Positions 53,947-63,913 are shown, counted from the stretch's first letter. The stretch: DNA of 64,000 nucleotides from Pasteurella sp049670895 (GCF_049670895.1 NZ_CP187170.1); one strand, 5' to 3'. Notes: a model not told the origin generated them from the sequence alone. Numbers and translations: made by a program.

Positions 53947-54939
53947 TTATTTTAGGAAACTATCTAAATTATCTGCATCCACCCCGACATAAGGGATACG
54001 AACAACACGATCTTTTAATTGCCATTTGGTGCCTTCCGTTGGTGCTTTACCTTGTGCTAAGTTATGACTTAATTGCACAATAGCTTTACCTTGGTTCACC
54101 CCATCATTTAACACGGTACCCGTAATCTCACCTTTTTTAATCAGTTGTAAGACTTCAGGTAAGGCATCTACACCAAAAATCGGTAATTTTTTGCCATGTG
54201 ATTTCATGGCTTCCAATGCCCCCATCGCCATGCCATCGTTATTGGCGATAATCACTTCAATTTGATTGGCTTTCGAGCTAGATAACCATGCATCCATTTT
54301 ATCTTTTGCTAATGCCGCATCCCACATGCCAGTATCAATAAATAATTGTTCGGTTTGAATGCCTTGCTGATGCAATTCTTCGATCACAAATTTGGTACGA
54401 GCCTCCGCATCAGGGTGCCCTGGTTCACCTTTTAATAAAACATATTGAATTTTGCCATCTTTGTTTAAGTCATAATTTGCATTGGCTTTCCAATGTTTCG
54501 CAATTAATGAACCTTGAATTAAACCTGATTCTTTCGGATCTGTCCCCACATAATAGGCATGATCATAACTGGCAATGGCTTTTGCACCCGGATCTTTATT
54601 GAAGAATACAACAGGAATATCATCTAGTTTTGCTTTACCAATAATGGTTGGGGCGGCGGCAGGGTCAACTAAATTGATTGCTAACACTTTTACCCCTTTA
54701 GAAATTAAGCCGTCAACTTGGTCATTTTGCATGGCTTGTGCATTTTGGGAGTCATTCATTAATAATTCAATATTTTTGAATTGTTGTGCTTCTTTGTGGA
54801 TTTCTTTACGCATTAATGACATGAAATTATCGTCATATTTGTAAATGGTTACACCAATACGATCTGCTGCTTGCAGAGATGATGAAGCAATTCCTAGACC
54901 TACTGCTAAAGCCACTGTACTCAATACGGTTTTTTTCAT
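53947..54939 (-). CDS. mglB: periplasmic galactose/glucose-binding protein
   Basis: The ATG at 54939 behind GGAGAG gives 330 residues with the signal peptide MKKTVLSTVALAVGLGIASS and cleavage near LQAADRIG. The mature part has VTIYKYDDNFMSLMRKE, AINLVDPAAA, VVFFNKDPGA and IIANNDGMAMGALEAM, which line the sugar and calcium sites of MglB. Upstream DNA carries a consensus CRP site and a Gal operator. Confidence 0.96.
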   Translation of the reverse strand: MKKTVLSTVALAVGLGIASSSLQAADRIGVTIYKYDDNFMSLMRKEIHKEAQQFKNIELLMNDSQNAQAMQNDQVDGLISKGVKVLAINLVDPAAAPTIIGKAKLDDIPVVFFNKDPGAKAIASYDHAYYVGTDPKESGLIQGSLIAKHWKANANYDLNKDGKIQYVLLKGEPGHPDAEARTKFVIEELHQQGIQTEQLFIDTGMWDAALAKDKMDAWLSSSKANQIEVIIANNDGMAMGALEAMKSHGKKLPIFGVDALPEVLQLIKKGEITGTVLNDGVNQGKAIVQLSHNLAQGKAPTEGTKWQLKDRVVRIPYVGVDADNLDSFLK

Positions 54940-55043
54940 AGTAACTCTCCTGTTTATATTCATGGATAGTGTTATCCTTTCGCTTCCCACTCATTTGAGC
55001 CTAGATAACTGACTGCATCATACTGGAAAATCTTCCCAAAGAC

Positions 55044-55059
55044 TGTGATCTTACTCACA
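55044..55059. promoter_or_regulatory. CRP-binding site for mglBAC
   Basis: TGTGATCTTACTCACA matches the CRP consensus TGTGA-N6-TCACA at every fixed position. It lies 105 bases upstream of mglB. Confidence 0.85.
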
Positions 55060-55062
55060 TTT

Positions 55063-55078
55063 GTGAAAGCGATTACAA
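55063..55078. promoter_or_regulatory. GalS/GalR operator upstream of mglB
   Basis: GTGAAAGCGATTACAA closely matches the E. coli Gal operator GTGKAANCGNTTACAC and overlaps the flank of the CRP site. It lies between mglB and galS. Confidence 0.78.
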
Positions 55079-55124
55079 GGATGTCATAAAAGTGTTAATA
55101 AGATCACAATTTATGGCGATATGC

Positions 55125-56132
55125 TTATGGTTCTATGACCTGTTCAGTTGAAAAACGTCTTACCAAAGTCGGATTAAATTGTATGTTACTTGGGGCTTTG
55201 ATTTCCGTATTCACCAAACTTAATGCCAATTTAGCGGCATAATTTGCCATAAGATCAATGGGATATCGAACAGTTGTGAGTTTTGGGATCAGGTAACGGG
55301 CAATGGGCATATCATCAAACCCAATAATGGAAAACTGTTCTGGAACCTGAATGTTATTTTCATTGAGAACGGAAATCGCCCCCGCCGCCATGGAATCATT
55401 ATAGGCAACAACAGCGGTGAGATTGGTGTTATAGCTGAGCAAATTAATCATGGCTTCTTCCCCCCCTTCAAAATCTGGGGAACTATGAGTAATGGCGTGT
55501 TCTATGGCAGGAATATGATGTTTTTGTAACGCATTTAAATAACCATTTTGACGCTCTAATTCATCAGAAATGTAGTGATTTGAGCCAATATAACCAATAT
55601 TTTTATGCCCTAAACGAATCAGCATTTCAGTGGCAAGAAAGGTGCCTTTTTCATTATCTAAACTCACACAACGATTTTCATAACCCTCAACAATGCGATT
55701 GATGATAACCATACCAGGCACTTTTGCCAGATAGTTTTGTAAGATTTGATCGCTCAGGGCTTTTGAATGTACCACTAAACAGCTACAACGTTTACGCAAC
55801 AAGGTGTCAATGGCGTCCATTTCTTTTTCGGCATGGTGGTAGCCAATCCCAATCAATATGGTTTTTTTGTATTCTTCAGCCACTTTATCAACCGCTTTTA
55901 CTAAGATGGCAAAGAAGGGATCGGTAACATCGGTTACCACCACCCCAATGGTTTCCGTATTTTTCATGGCAAGTGCTTGGGCATTGGCATTAGGCTGATA
56001 ACCTAATTTTTCGACCGCACTTTCTACGGCAAGGCGAGCTTTGGCACTTGCAGAAGGATGATTGTTTAACACCCTTGATACGGTTGCCACAGACACGCCA
56101 GCCTGTTTTGCAACATCATGAATTGTAATCAT
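55125..56132 (-). CDS. galS: LacI-family galactose regulon repressor
   Basis: This 335-residue repressor has the N-terminal LacI helix-turn-helix (TIHDVAKQAGVSVATVSRVL) and hinge (NANAQALA). A periplasmic-binding-like effector domain follows, with GVVVTDVTDPFFA and IIGFDDMPIARYL. Its place between mglB and galT, both with Gal operators, identifies the regulon. GalS and GalR cannot be told apart by sequence alone. An uptake signal lies inside (56014). Confidence 0.93.
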   Translation of the reverse strand: MITIHDVAKQAGVSVATVSRVLNNHPSASAKARLAVESAVEKLGYQPNANAQALAMKNTETIGVVVTDVTDPFFAILVKAVDKVAEEYKKTILIGIGYHHAEKEMDAIDTLLRKRCSCLVVHSKALSDQILQNYLAKVPGMVIINRIVEGYENRCVSLDNEKGTFLATEMLIRLGHKNIGYIGSNHYISDELERQNGYLNALQKHHIPAIEHAITHSSPDFEGGEEAMINLLSYNTNLTAVVAYNDSMAAGAISVLNENNIQVPEQFSIIGFDDMPIARYLIPKLTTVRYPIDLMANYAAKLALSLVNTEIKAPSNIQFNPTLVRRFSTEQVIEP

Positions 56133-56192
56133 TTTTCCTACCTCTAATCATTAAATAGCATGGTCTATTATCATATAAAAAATAGGGGTAAT

Positions 56193-56208
56193 TTGAAAAC
56201 GCTTACCG
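56193..56208. promoter_or_regulatory. Gal operator 1 in the galS-galT gap
   Basis: TTGAAAACGCTTACCG resembles the Gal operator (central AANCGNTTAC core). Its centre is 127 bases from operator 2. Confidence 0.65.
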
Positions 56209-56265
56209 TTAAAAATGTTTGCTTAATCACAAAAATCAGCATTTTTTACCATGAATGACAAATTT

Positions 56266-56281
56266 TGTGATCTAGTTAACA
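56266..56281. promoter_or_regulatory. probable CRP site upstream of galT
   Basis: TGTGATCTAGTTAACA has a perfect left half TGTGA and one mismatch in the right half. It lies between the two Gal operators. Confidence 0.6.
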
Positions 56282-56319
56282 GTTTATTTTGTAAAATTTG
56301 CTATCTTATGCGACAATAA

Positions 56320-56335
56320 TTGTAAACGCTTTCAT
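56320..56335. promoter_or_regulatory. Gal operator 2 just upstream of galT
   Basis: TTGTAAACGCTTTCAT matches the Gal operator with few changes, 20 bases before the galT ATG. Paired operators about 110-130 bases apart allow repression by looping in E. coli gal. Confidence 0.65.
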
Positions 56336-56354
56336 TTTGAAGGGGGAGGGGGAG

Positions 56355-57401
56355 ATGACTCATCAGCAATTTGACCCAACGACACATCCTCATCGTCGTT
56401 ATAACCCATTAACAGACCAATGGGTGCTAGTTTCCCCACATCGGGCAAAACGTCCTTGGCAAGGACAGCAAGAAAAAGTGAGTGAAGAAAATAAACCGAC
56501 TCATGATCCCAATTGCTATTTATGCCCTCGTAATAAGCGAATTACTGGGGCATTGAATCCTGATTACCACAAGCCCTATGTATTTAAAAATGATTTTTCG
56601 GCGTTATTAGAAGAGACCCCAGAGCCTGAAAAGAGTGATGATCCTTTATTTCAACTCTCAAAAGCAGAAGGGGAAAGCCGTGTGATTTGTTTTTCACCCG
56701 ATCATAGTAAAACCTTGCCACTTTTAACGGTGGAAGAAATCGAAGCGGTGGTGCGAGTTTGGCAACAGCAGTTAAATGAACTGGGGCAGCGTTATCCATG
56801 GGTACAAATTTTTGAAAATAAAGGGGCAGCGATGGGCTGTTCTAATCCCCATCCACATGGGCAAATTTGGGCAAATAGTTTTTTGCCGAACGAAGTAGCA
56901 AAAGCCGATCAAACCCAGCGAGCCTATTGGCAAAAATACGGTTCCGTGATGTTGGTGGATTATGTCAAACGGGAACTTGAGTTAAAAGAGCGGATTGTGG
57001 TGGAAACAGAACATTGGCTCGCCGTTGTGCCTTATTGGGCAGTGTGGCCTTTTGAAACCTTGTTATTGCCGAAAGCCCATGTAAAACGTTTGACGGATTT
57101 AAATGATGAGCAAGTGAAAGATCTAGCCTTAGCGTTAAAGACATTAACCACCAAATATGACAATTTATTTGAAACAGCTTTTCCTTATTCAATGGGGTTT
57201 CATGCCGCCCCTTTTAATGGTGAAGAAAATGCACATTGGCAGTTACATGCACATTTTTATCCACCTTTGTTACGTTCAGCCACTGTACGCAAGTTTATGG
57301 TGGGGTATGAAATGTTGGCAGAATCGCAACGTGACCTTACCGCAGAACAAGCAGCTGAGCGGTTACGAGTGTTGAGTGATATTCACTATAAACAACAATA
57401 A
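56355..57401 (+). CDS. galT: galactose-1-phosphate uridylyltransferase
   Basis: The ATG at 56355 follows GGGGGAGG and gives 348 residues starting MTHQQFDPTTHPHRRYNPLT. The active site is GCSNPHPHGQIW, where the histidine carries the UMP; zinc cysteines are in CYLCPRNKR. It exchanges UMP between UDP-glucose and galactose-1-phosphate. First gene of galTKM. galE is not in the window. Confidence 0.97.
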   Translation: MTHQQFDPTTHPHRRYNPLTDQWVLVSPHRAKRPWQGQQEKVSEENKPTHDPNCYLCPRNKRITGALNPDYHKPYVFKNDFSALLEETPEPEKSDDPLFQLSKAEGESRVICFSPDHSKTLPLLTVEEIEAVVRVWQQQLNELGQRYPWVQIFENKGAAMGCSNPHPHGQIWANSFLPNEVAKADQTQRAYWQKYGSVMLVDYVKRELELKERIVVETEHWLAVVPYWAVWPFETLLLPKAHVKRLTDLNDEQVKDLALALKTLTTKYDNLFETAFPYSMGFHAAPFNGEENAHWQLHAHFYPPLLRSATVRKFMVGYEMLAESQRDLTAEQAAERLRVLSDIHYKQQ

Positions 57402-57486
57402 ATAACAATAAAAAAATGCGAAAAATGACGGGGTTGATATGTCATTAAACGCTTTCAATCATGAAATAAATGAAAAGGGAATACTT

Positions 57487-58644
57487 ATGACACCATTAAT
57501 CTTGGCGAAATCGTTGTTTGTACAACATTTTCAAGGACAGCCAGAGGTGAATGTTTATGCACCAGGAAGAGTGAATATTATTGGTGAGCATACGGATTAC
57601 AATGAAGGTTTTGTGATGCCTTGTGCCATTAATTATGGTACCGCCATCAGTGCTCGAAAACGTGATGACGGCATTTTTAAGGTGTATGCAGGGGATTTAC
57701 AAGAATGGGATGAGTTTGATATCAACCAAGAAATTCACCCCAATCCCGATAAAAAATGGACGGGATATGTCCGAGGGATGGTGAAATATCTTAAAGAACG
57801 CGTTCCTACTTTTTGTTGTGGTGCAGATTTAGTGATTTCGGGCAATGTGCCTTTGTCAGCTGGGTTAAGTTCTTCCGCATCGTTAGAAGTGGCGGTGGGG
57901 AAATGTTGTCAACAACTTGCTGACTTGCCTCTAAGCAATACGGAAATTGCATTAATTGGGCAAAAAGCAGAAAACCAATTTGTAGGTTGCCAGTGTGGCA
58001 ATATGGATCAATTGATTTCTGCTCTCGGTCAGAAAGATCATCTTTTGATGATTGACTGCCGTACTTTGGAAACCACTCCAACGCCAATTCCACAGGATGT
58101 GGCTGTGATGATTGTTAATTCACATGTAAAACATGATTTAGTGGCTGGAGAATATAATACTCGTCGTCAACAATGTGAGATGGCAGCAAGATTTTTCGGT
58201 GTGAAGGCATTGCGTGATGTTTCTTTTCAGCAGTTTAAAGAAAAAGAAGCAGAATTGACCGCACTTGATGCAGATGTGGCGAAACGTGCTCGCCATGTGG
58301 TGACGGAAAATCAGCGTGTACAGGATGCCGTGAAGGCATTGCAGTGTGGAAATTTAACATTGTTAGGGAAACTCATGGCACAATCCCATGATTCAATGCG
58401 TGATGATTTTGAAATTACCGTGCCAGAAATTGATTATTTGGTAGAGCTTGCACAATGGGCTATCGGCGATACAGGTGGTGCCCGTATGACTGGCGGGGGA
58501 TTCGGTGGATGTATTGTTGCCGTTGCCCCAGTGGAAAAAGTGGAAGCTGTACGCCAAATTATTGCAGAAAATTATGAAAAACAGACGGGACTAAAAGAAG
58601 ACTTCTATGTTTGTACAGCATCACAGGGAGTGTATGTATGCTAG
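57487..58644 (+). CDS. galK: galactokinase
   Basis: The ATG at 57487 behind AAGGGA gives 385 residues starting MTPLILAKSLFVQHF. GHMP-kinase landmarks are GRVNIIGEHTDYNEGFVMP (galactose site), PLSAGLSSSASLEVA (ATP loop) and GGARMTGGGFGGC. A Gal-operator-like AAACGCTTTC lies 50 bases upstream (57447). An uptake signal lies inside (58259). The end overlaps galM by 7 bases. Confidence 0.97.
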   Translation: MTPLILAKSLFVQHFQGQPEVNVYAPGRVNIIGEHTDYNEGFVMPCAINYGTAISARKRDDGIFKVYAGDLQEWDEFDINQEIHPNPDKKWTGYVRGMVKYLKERVPTFCCGADLVISGNVPLSAGLSSSASLEVAVGKCCQQLADLPLSNTEIALIGQKAENQFVGCQCGNMDQLISALGQKDHLLMIDCRTLETTPTPIPQDVAVMIVNSHVKHDLVAGEYNTRRQQCEMAARFFGVKALRDVSFQQFKEKEAELTALDADVAKRARHVVTENQRVQDAVKALQCGNLTLLGKLMAQSHDSMRDDFEITVPEIDYLVELAQWAIGDTGGARMTGGGFGGCIVAVAPVEKVEAVRQIIAENYEKQTGLKEDFYVCTASQGVYVC

Positions 58645-59666
58645 TCCAAACGGCACAAGGAACGGCACCTGATGGTTTACCTTACCATGTGTTTACGCTC
58701 AGCAACAGCAATGGAATGTCTATTCAAATCATGGATTGGGGGGCGACATGGATTGCTTGTCAGGTGCCTGTGCAAACGGAGTTGCGAGAAGTCTTAGTCG
58801 GCTGCAAACTAGAGGATTATCCTTTTCAGGATGCCTATTTAGGGGCAACGGTGGGTCGTTATGCTAACCGTATTGCAGGCAGCGACTTTCATTTAAATGG
58901 AAAGCAGATTAGCTTAAAGGCGAATCAAGGTGTTCATCATTTACATGGGGGAATGGTGGGCTTTGATAAGCAACGTTGGTGTGTTGGTCAGTGCAGTGAA
59001 AATGCAGTCAGTTTTATGTTATTTTCGCCTGATGGTGATCAAGGGTTTCAGGGAAATGTCGAGGTTGTGGTGACTTATACTTTGACAGAAGACAATTGTG
59101 TTGAACTCGTTTTTGATGCAATCAGTGATAAGGATACGCCATTAAACTTAACCAATCACGCTTACTTTAACTTAGTGAACGCAGAACAGGGAGTTGATAT
59201 TCGTTCACACTTTTTGTGCTTACATGCAGATTATTATTTACCGGTGGATAAGGAAGGGATTCCTAATGCCCCACTTAAATGCGTACAACAAACGAGTTTT
59301 GATTTTCGAACAGAAAAAAAACTTGCTCAGGATTTTTTACAAGATGAGCAGATCGCCGTGAATGGTTATGATCATGCTTTCTTATTAAATAAACAGCAAG
59401 ATGTGCCTTGTGCGATCTTAACTGCACCCGATCGGCGTTTACAGTTACAGATGTTTACTTCACAGCCTGCTTTACAAGTCTATACGGGTAATTTTTTAGC
59501 GGGAACGCCAAGACGACATGGCGGGGTTTATCAAAACTATGCGGGCATTGCCTTGGAAAGCCAAGCCTTGCCTGATACTCCCAATCATCAAGAATGGTGG
59601 TCATTGGGGGGAATGAGTCAAGCCAATGAAAAATATCATCATTGGACAAAATTTAAATTCTTATAA
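58638..59666 (+). CDS. galM: galactose mutarotase (aldose 1-epimerase)
   Basis: The ATG at 58638 behind GGGAG overlaps the galK end. The 342-residue epimerase interconverts the α and β forms of galactose. It has GATVGRYANRIAGSDF, the catalytic histidine in NLTNHAYFNL and the glutamate in GIALESQALPDTPN. A strong terminator follows. Confidence 0.95.
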   Translation: MLVQTAQGTAPDGLPYHVFTLSNSNGMSIQIMDWGATWIACQVPVQTELREVLVGCKLEDYPFQDAYLGATVGRYANRIAGSDFHLNGKQISLKANQGVHHLHGGMVGFDKQRWCVGQCSENAVSFMLFSPDGDQGFQGNVEVVVTYTLTEDNCVELVFDAISDKDTPLNLTNHAYFNLVNAEQGVDIRSHFLCLHADYYLPVDKEGIPNAPLKCVQQTSFDFRTEKKLAQDFLQDEQIAVNGYDHAFLLNKQQDVPCAILTAPDRRLQLQMFTSQPALQVYTGNFLAGTPRRHGGVYQNYAGIALESQALPDTPNHQEWWSLGGMSQANEKYHHWTKFKFL

Positions 59667-59695
59667 TAACGATAAATGCGAATGTTAGTTCCTTT

Positions 59696-59722
59696 GGCCC
59701 CTCTGTCTGGGGCTTTTTTTTG
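59696..59722 (+). terminator. terminator of galTKM
   Basis: GGCCCC-TCTGTCT-GGGGCT followed by eight T residues, 29 bases after the galM stop. Confidence 0.9.
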
Positions 59723-59786
59723 CTATCTATTTTAAAATGTGTTAATTTTCAAAGGTCAATGTTAACGGAGACCGATTCAAAATTTT

Positions 59787-60689
59787 ATGACCAACGAAGA
59801 CCAATCACATTCAATCCAAACAGAGCATTCAAATAAAAAAAGTTTCTTCCAATCGCTTTTTGGGCGTTTATTTCAGGGGGAGCTGAAAAACCGTAAAGAA
59901 CTGGTGGAAGTGATCCGTGATTCTGAACAAAATGAGCTTATTGATCAAAATACCCGAGAAATGATCGAAGGCGTGATGGAAATTGCGGAATTACGTGTCA
60001 GGGATATTATGATCCCACGTTCGCAAATCGTCTTTATTCAAACTGAACAGAATTTAGATGCTTGCCTTGATACCATTATTGAATCTGCACACTCTCGCTT
60101 TCCTGTCATGACAGATGAAAGAGATAATATTGCAGGCATTTTGCATGCCAAAGATTTATTACGTTTTTTACGTTCCAATGCGGAAGAATTTCATTTGTTA
60201 CCTTTATTACGCCCTGCGGTGATTGTGCCTGAAAGTAAACGTGTCGATCGCATGTTGAAAGATTTTCGTTCAGAACGTTTTCACATGGCAATTGTGGTTG
60301 ATGAATTTGGGGCGGTATCGGGGTTAGTGACGATCGAAGATATTCTCGAACAAATTGTGGGCGATATTGAAGATGAATTTGATGAAGAAGAAGTGGTCAA
60401 TATTCGCCAACTGTCTCGCCATACTTATGCGGTGCGAGCGTTAACGGATATTGATGACTTCAATCAACAATTTAATACCCATTTTGAAGATGAAGAAGTG
60501 GACACCATCGGCGGGGTGGTAATGCAAGCCTTTGGCTATCTACCAAAACGGGGTGAAGAAATTACGCTTGAAAACATCGGCTTTAAAGTTACCTCGGCAG
60601 ACAGTCGCCGTATTATCCAATTGCGGGTTACCGTCAGTGATGATCAACTCGCTGAGATTGAAAAAGCCGAAGACAATAAAGAAGAATAA
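59787..60689 (+). CDS. corC: CorC-type CBS-domain protein (magnesium/cobalt efflux)
   Basis: This 300-residue cytoplasmic protein has LIDQNTREMIEGVMEIAELRV and two CBS domains (DIMIPRSQIVFIQTEQNLDA; MAIVVDEFGAVSGLVTIED), then a CorC/HlyC transporter-associated domain (DIEDEFDEEEVVNI, TIGGVVMQAFGYLPKRGEEI). It has no membrane domain, as usual for CorC (YbeX). It precedes lnt, the conserved order. Confidence 0.94.
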   Translation: MTNEDQSHSIQTEHSNKKSFFQSLFGRLFQGELKNRKELVEVIRDSEQNELIDQNTREMIEGVMEIAELRVRDIMIPRSQIVFIQTEQNLDACLDTIIESAHSRFPVMTDERDNIAGILHAKDLLRFLRSNAEEFHLLPLLRPAVIVPESKRVDRMLKDFRSERFHMAIVVDEFGAVSGLVTIEDILEQIVGDIEDEFDEEEVVNIRQLSRHTYAVRALTDIDDFNQQFNTHFEDEEVDTIGGVVMQAFGYLPKRGEEITLENIGFKVTSADSRRIIQLRVTVSDDQLAEIEKAEDNKEE

Positions 60690-60748
60690 ATTTTAGATTA
60701 TCAATCAAATAGCACGGGTTTTACTCGTGCTTAATTATTTGGACTATT

Positions 60749-62293
60749 ATGCGACAGACATTTTTGACTTATCTTATTGCGTTTATCTCCGGTGTGGTGG
60801 GGGTGCTGGCATTTTCGCCTTTTGATTATTGGGGATGTGCTTATCTTTCCCTGTTAGGCTTGCTTTGGGTTGTCAAAACTTCTTCAAAAAGCACCGCACT
60901 TTTCTCAGCCTTTTTGTGGGGCATGGGCTTTTTTACCTTTGGGGTACATTGGTTGCATGTCAGTATTCATCATTTTGGCGGCGCTCCAGTGGTGGTGAGT
61001 TATCTCTTGGTGGTGTTACTTTCTGCTTATCTGGCGTTATATCCTGTGCTGTTTGCTTATTTGGTAAAACGTTTTCAAGTTCAAAGTGTGGCAATGTTTC
61101 CCGTCATTTGGACTTTGACGGAATTTTTGCGAGGCTGGGTGTTCACAGGGTTTCCTTGGCTACAATTCGGTTATACCCAAATTGACAGCCCGTTTGCAGG
61201 GATTGCCCCTTTATTTGGGGTGGAAGGGCTGACGTTTTTTGTCATGTGGGTCAGTGCAGTGATCTTTAGCCTGACGAGTGCCTTACGGGCTTCAGAGAAA
61301 AAAGTGCCGTTAATTATCGCCAATACGCTAGCATTACTGATCATGGCAAGTTTAGCGGCTTATAGTGATCAAGTGGATTATGTGAAACCCGAGCAAGAGA
61401 AAGCCCTTAAGGTGACTTTAGCACAAGGGAATATTGAACAAAATTTGAAGTGGGAACCAGAATATTTATATCGCACCTTAGCCATTTACCAAAGGTTAAT
61501 TGCTCAGCATTTGGGCAAAAGTGATGTGATTATTTTGCCAGAATCTGCCTTGCCTGTTTTGGAAAATCAGATTCAACCTTTTTTTACAGAATTACAGCAA
61601 GTGGCACAGCACCTTGGCACGGAAGTGATGATTGGATCCATTTATCATGATGTTGCTCAGGACAAATTGTTTAATTCGATCGTCGCATTAGGGAATCCAA
61701 ACAAGCCTTATCAGCTAGAGGATGCCCCGCGTTATAATAAGCATCATTTAGTGCCTTTTGGTGAATATGTGCCTTTGGAAGCCTTGTTACGACCTTTAGG
61801 GCACGTGTTTAACTTACCCATGTCTGCCTTTCAATCGGGCGATGAGCAGCAATCCCCTTTGCCTGTGAAAGGACGAAAATGGACCCCAGCCATTTGCTAT
61901 GAAATTATTTTAGGTGAGCAGTTACGCCAGAATTTACAGCCAGACAGTGATTTTATTCTCACCGTGTCTAATGATGCTTGGTTTGGGGATTCCATCGGTC
62001 CGTGGCAACATTTGCAAATGGCAAGAATGCGAGCCTTAGAATTGGGTAAGCCCGTAATTCGTGCGACCAATACAGGGATCAGTGTTTTTATTGATGAAAA
62101 AGGGAAAATCGTGGCACAAGCCCCACAATTTGTGGAAACCAGCTTAACCCATCACATTGCACCGACAACAGGGAAAACCCCTTATGCGGTATTAGGTAAC
62201 AAACCGCTTTATGCCTTAGCCTTACTGCTTGTCTTGTTGCGTTTGGTGGGAGGCGTGTTGAAACGTCGCTTGTGGCAACATACCACGACATAG
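60749..62293 (+). CDS. lnt: apolipoprotein N-acyltransferase
   Basis: This 514-residue inner-membrane enzyme adds the third acyl chain to lipoproteins. Several membrane helices are followed by a periplasmic nitrilase-like domain with the catalytic residues in ILPESALPV (Glu), the lysine of YNKHHLVPFGEYVP and the cysteine of PAICYEI. The last helix (YALALLLVLLRLVGG) closes the protein. An uptake signal is near the start (60893). Confidence 0.95.
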   Translation: MRQTFLTYLIAFISGVVGVLAFSPFDYWGCAYLSLLGLLWVVKTSSKSTALFSAFLWGMGFFTFGVHWLHVSIHHFGGAPVVVSYLLVVLLSAYLALYPVLFAYLVKRFQVQSVAMFPVIWTLTEFLRGWVFTGFPWLQFGYTQIDSPFAGIAPLFGVEGLTFFVMWVSAVIFSLTSALRASEKKVPLIIANTLALLIMASLAAYSDQVDYVKPEQEKALKVTLAQGNIEQNLKWEPEYLYRTLAIYQRLIAQHLGKSDVIILPESALPVLENQIQPFFTELQQVAQHLGTEVMIGSIYHDVAQDKLFNSIVALGNPNKPYQLEDAPRYNKHHLVPFGEYVPLEALLRPLGHVFNLPMSAFQSGDEQQSPLPVKGRKWTPAICYEIILGEQLRQNLQPDSDFILTVSNDAWFGDSIGPWQHLQMARMRALELGKPVIRATNTGISVFIDEKGKIVAQAPQFVETSLTHHIAPTTGKTPYAVLGNKPLYALALLLVLLRLVGGVLKRRLWQHTTT

Positions 62294-62410
62294 CGTTATG
62301 ATCAGGTTATGATTGAAGGGGAAAAAGATAGACAAAGGGAAAGCAAGCACGCTTTTGACGGTGCGATCTAAAAAGTGCGGTCTATTTTAAAAAAGTTTGA
62401 CACCAGAAAG

Positions 62411-62445
62411 GCAAAGGGCAAGTTCATAGACTTGCCCTTTGTGCG
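62411..62445 (-). terminator. terminator of infA / convergent with lnt
   Basis: AAAGGGCAAG and CTTGCCCTTT (10 bp) with an 8-base loop, 10 bases after the infA stop on the minus strand. An uptake signal (62372) lies nearby. Confidence 0.8.
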
Positions 62446-62452
62446 ATAAACA

Positions 62453-62671
62453 TTAACGACTACGGAAAATGATGCGACCTTTGTTTAAGTCGTAAGGGGT
62501 CATTTCGATAGTCACTTTATCACCCGTTAAAATACGAATATAGTTTTTACGCATTTTGCCAGAAATATGGGCGGTAACAACATGACCGTTTTCTAATTCA
62601 ACACGAAACATCGTGTTTGGCAAGGTTTCTAAAATGGTGCCTTGCATTTCAATGCAATCTTCTTTTGCCAT
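62453..62671 (-). CDS. infA: translation initiation factor IF-1
   Basis: This 72-residue single S1/OB-fold protein binds the 30S A site. The sequence [40 protein letters not shown] and the end GRIIFRSR are those of IF-1. Start behind AGAGGAA. Confidence 0.97.
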
Positions 62672-62866
62672 TGGTTCCTCTAAATAAACTTTACAAATTA
62701 TGCCGCACTGATGAATTTGGCGGAATCTCGTTAAAAAATACTTGCGGATTATACAGTTTTTGTTCTGTTCAGGAAAGTTTTTATTCTCAGTGTTTCAACA
62801 AACAGGATAAGATATGCCTCAATTTGAGTTTATCTCGCCTAGATTACACCGTTATAGAGCATCAAA

Positions 62867-63913
62867 ATGAAAATTTTAATTACAGGTGGGGCAGGCTTTA
62901 TCGGGTCTGCCTTAATTCGTTATTTATTGACACAAACAACCCATTCTATCATCAATGTGGACAAACTCACTTATGCGGCGAATTTAGCCGCATTGCAACC
63001 CCTTGCACAGCACCCGCAATATTTTTTTGAGCAAGCAGATATTGTTGATCATAATGCGATGCAACGGATTTTATCGCAATACCAACCTGATGCCATTATG
63101 CATTTAGCTGCCGAAAGCCATGTGGATCGTTCCATTGTTGGGGCGGGGGCATTTATTCAAACCAATATTGTTGGCACCTACCAATTGCTGGATGTGGTGA
63201 AGGCTTATTGGCAACAATTACCTTGTGATAAGCAAGGGCGTTTTCGCTTTTTGCATGTTTCCACCGATGAGGTGTATGGCGATTTGGCGTTGACCGCTTC
63301 CCCTTGGCAAGAAGGCACCGCTTATCAACCTAGTAGCCCTTATTCTGCCTCGAAAGCTTCAAGCGATCATTTGGTGCTAGCTTGGCATCGAACCTATGGT
63401 TTACCGACAATCATAACCCATTGCAGTAATAATTATGGTCCTTATCAATACCCTGAAAAATTGATTCCTTTTATGATCAAACAGGCATTACAGGGAAAAC
63501 CCTTAACCCTTTACGGCGATGGACAACAACGACGAGAGTGGCTTTTTGTGGAGGATCATGTGCAAGCATTGTATTTGGTGTTAACAAAAGGCAAGGTGGG
63601 TGAACATTATCATATTGGGGCTGAAAACGAAAAAACGAATTTCAGTATAGTGAAAGAAATTTGTCAATATCTCAATCAGTTACGTCAAGAAGGGCAGTTG
63701 GAGGCGTTCGCTTCACAGCTGGTTGATATTGACGATTTCCAACAATTAATTTGTTTTGTGCAAGATCGGGCAGGGCATGATGTTCGTTACCGATTAAACT
63801 GCGATAAAATCAAACAGGAATTGGGTTGGCAGCCTAACACGGCGTTTAAACAAGGCTTACAAAACACGGTGCAATGGTATGTGACCTATTTCGCCTCGCA
63901 GTTGACTGCCTAA
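62867..63913 (+). CDS. rffG: dTDP-glucose 4,6-dehydratase
   Basis: This 348-residue extended short-chain dehydrogenase (RmlB family) makes dTDP-4-keto-6-deoxyglucose for surface polysaccharide. NAD loop GGAGFIGSALIRY, STDEVYGD, catalytic YSASKASSDH and YGPYQYPEKLIPF. rfbB is an equally valid name; no other dTDP-sugar gene follows within the window. The last 87 bases hold nothing recognisable. Confidence 0.93.
   Translation: MKILITGGAGFIGSALIRYLLTQTTHSIINVDKLTYAANLAALQPLAQHPQYFFEQADIVDHNAMQRILSQYQPDAIMHLAAESHVDRSIVGAGAFIQTNIVGTYQLLDVVKAYWQQLPCDKQGRFRFLHVSTDEVYGDLALTASPWQEGTAYQPSSPYSASKASSDHLVLAWHRTYGLPTIITHCSNNYGPYQYPEKLIPFMIKQALQGKPLTLYGDGQQRREWLFVEDHVQALYLVLTKGKVGEHYHIGAENEKTNFSIVKEICQYLNQLRQEGQLEAFASQLVDIDDFQQLICFVQDRAGHDVRYRLNCDKIKQELGWQPNTAFKQGLQNTVQWYVTYFASQLTA

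Noticed and set aside
62617..63030. Plus-strand frame overlapping infA and rffG
   Set aside because: It has no ribosome site and overlaps two confident genes in other frames.
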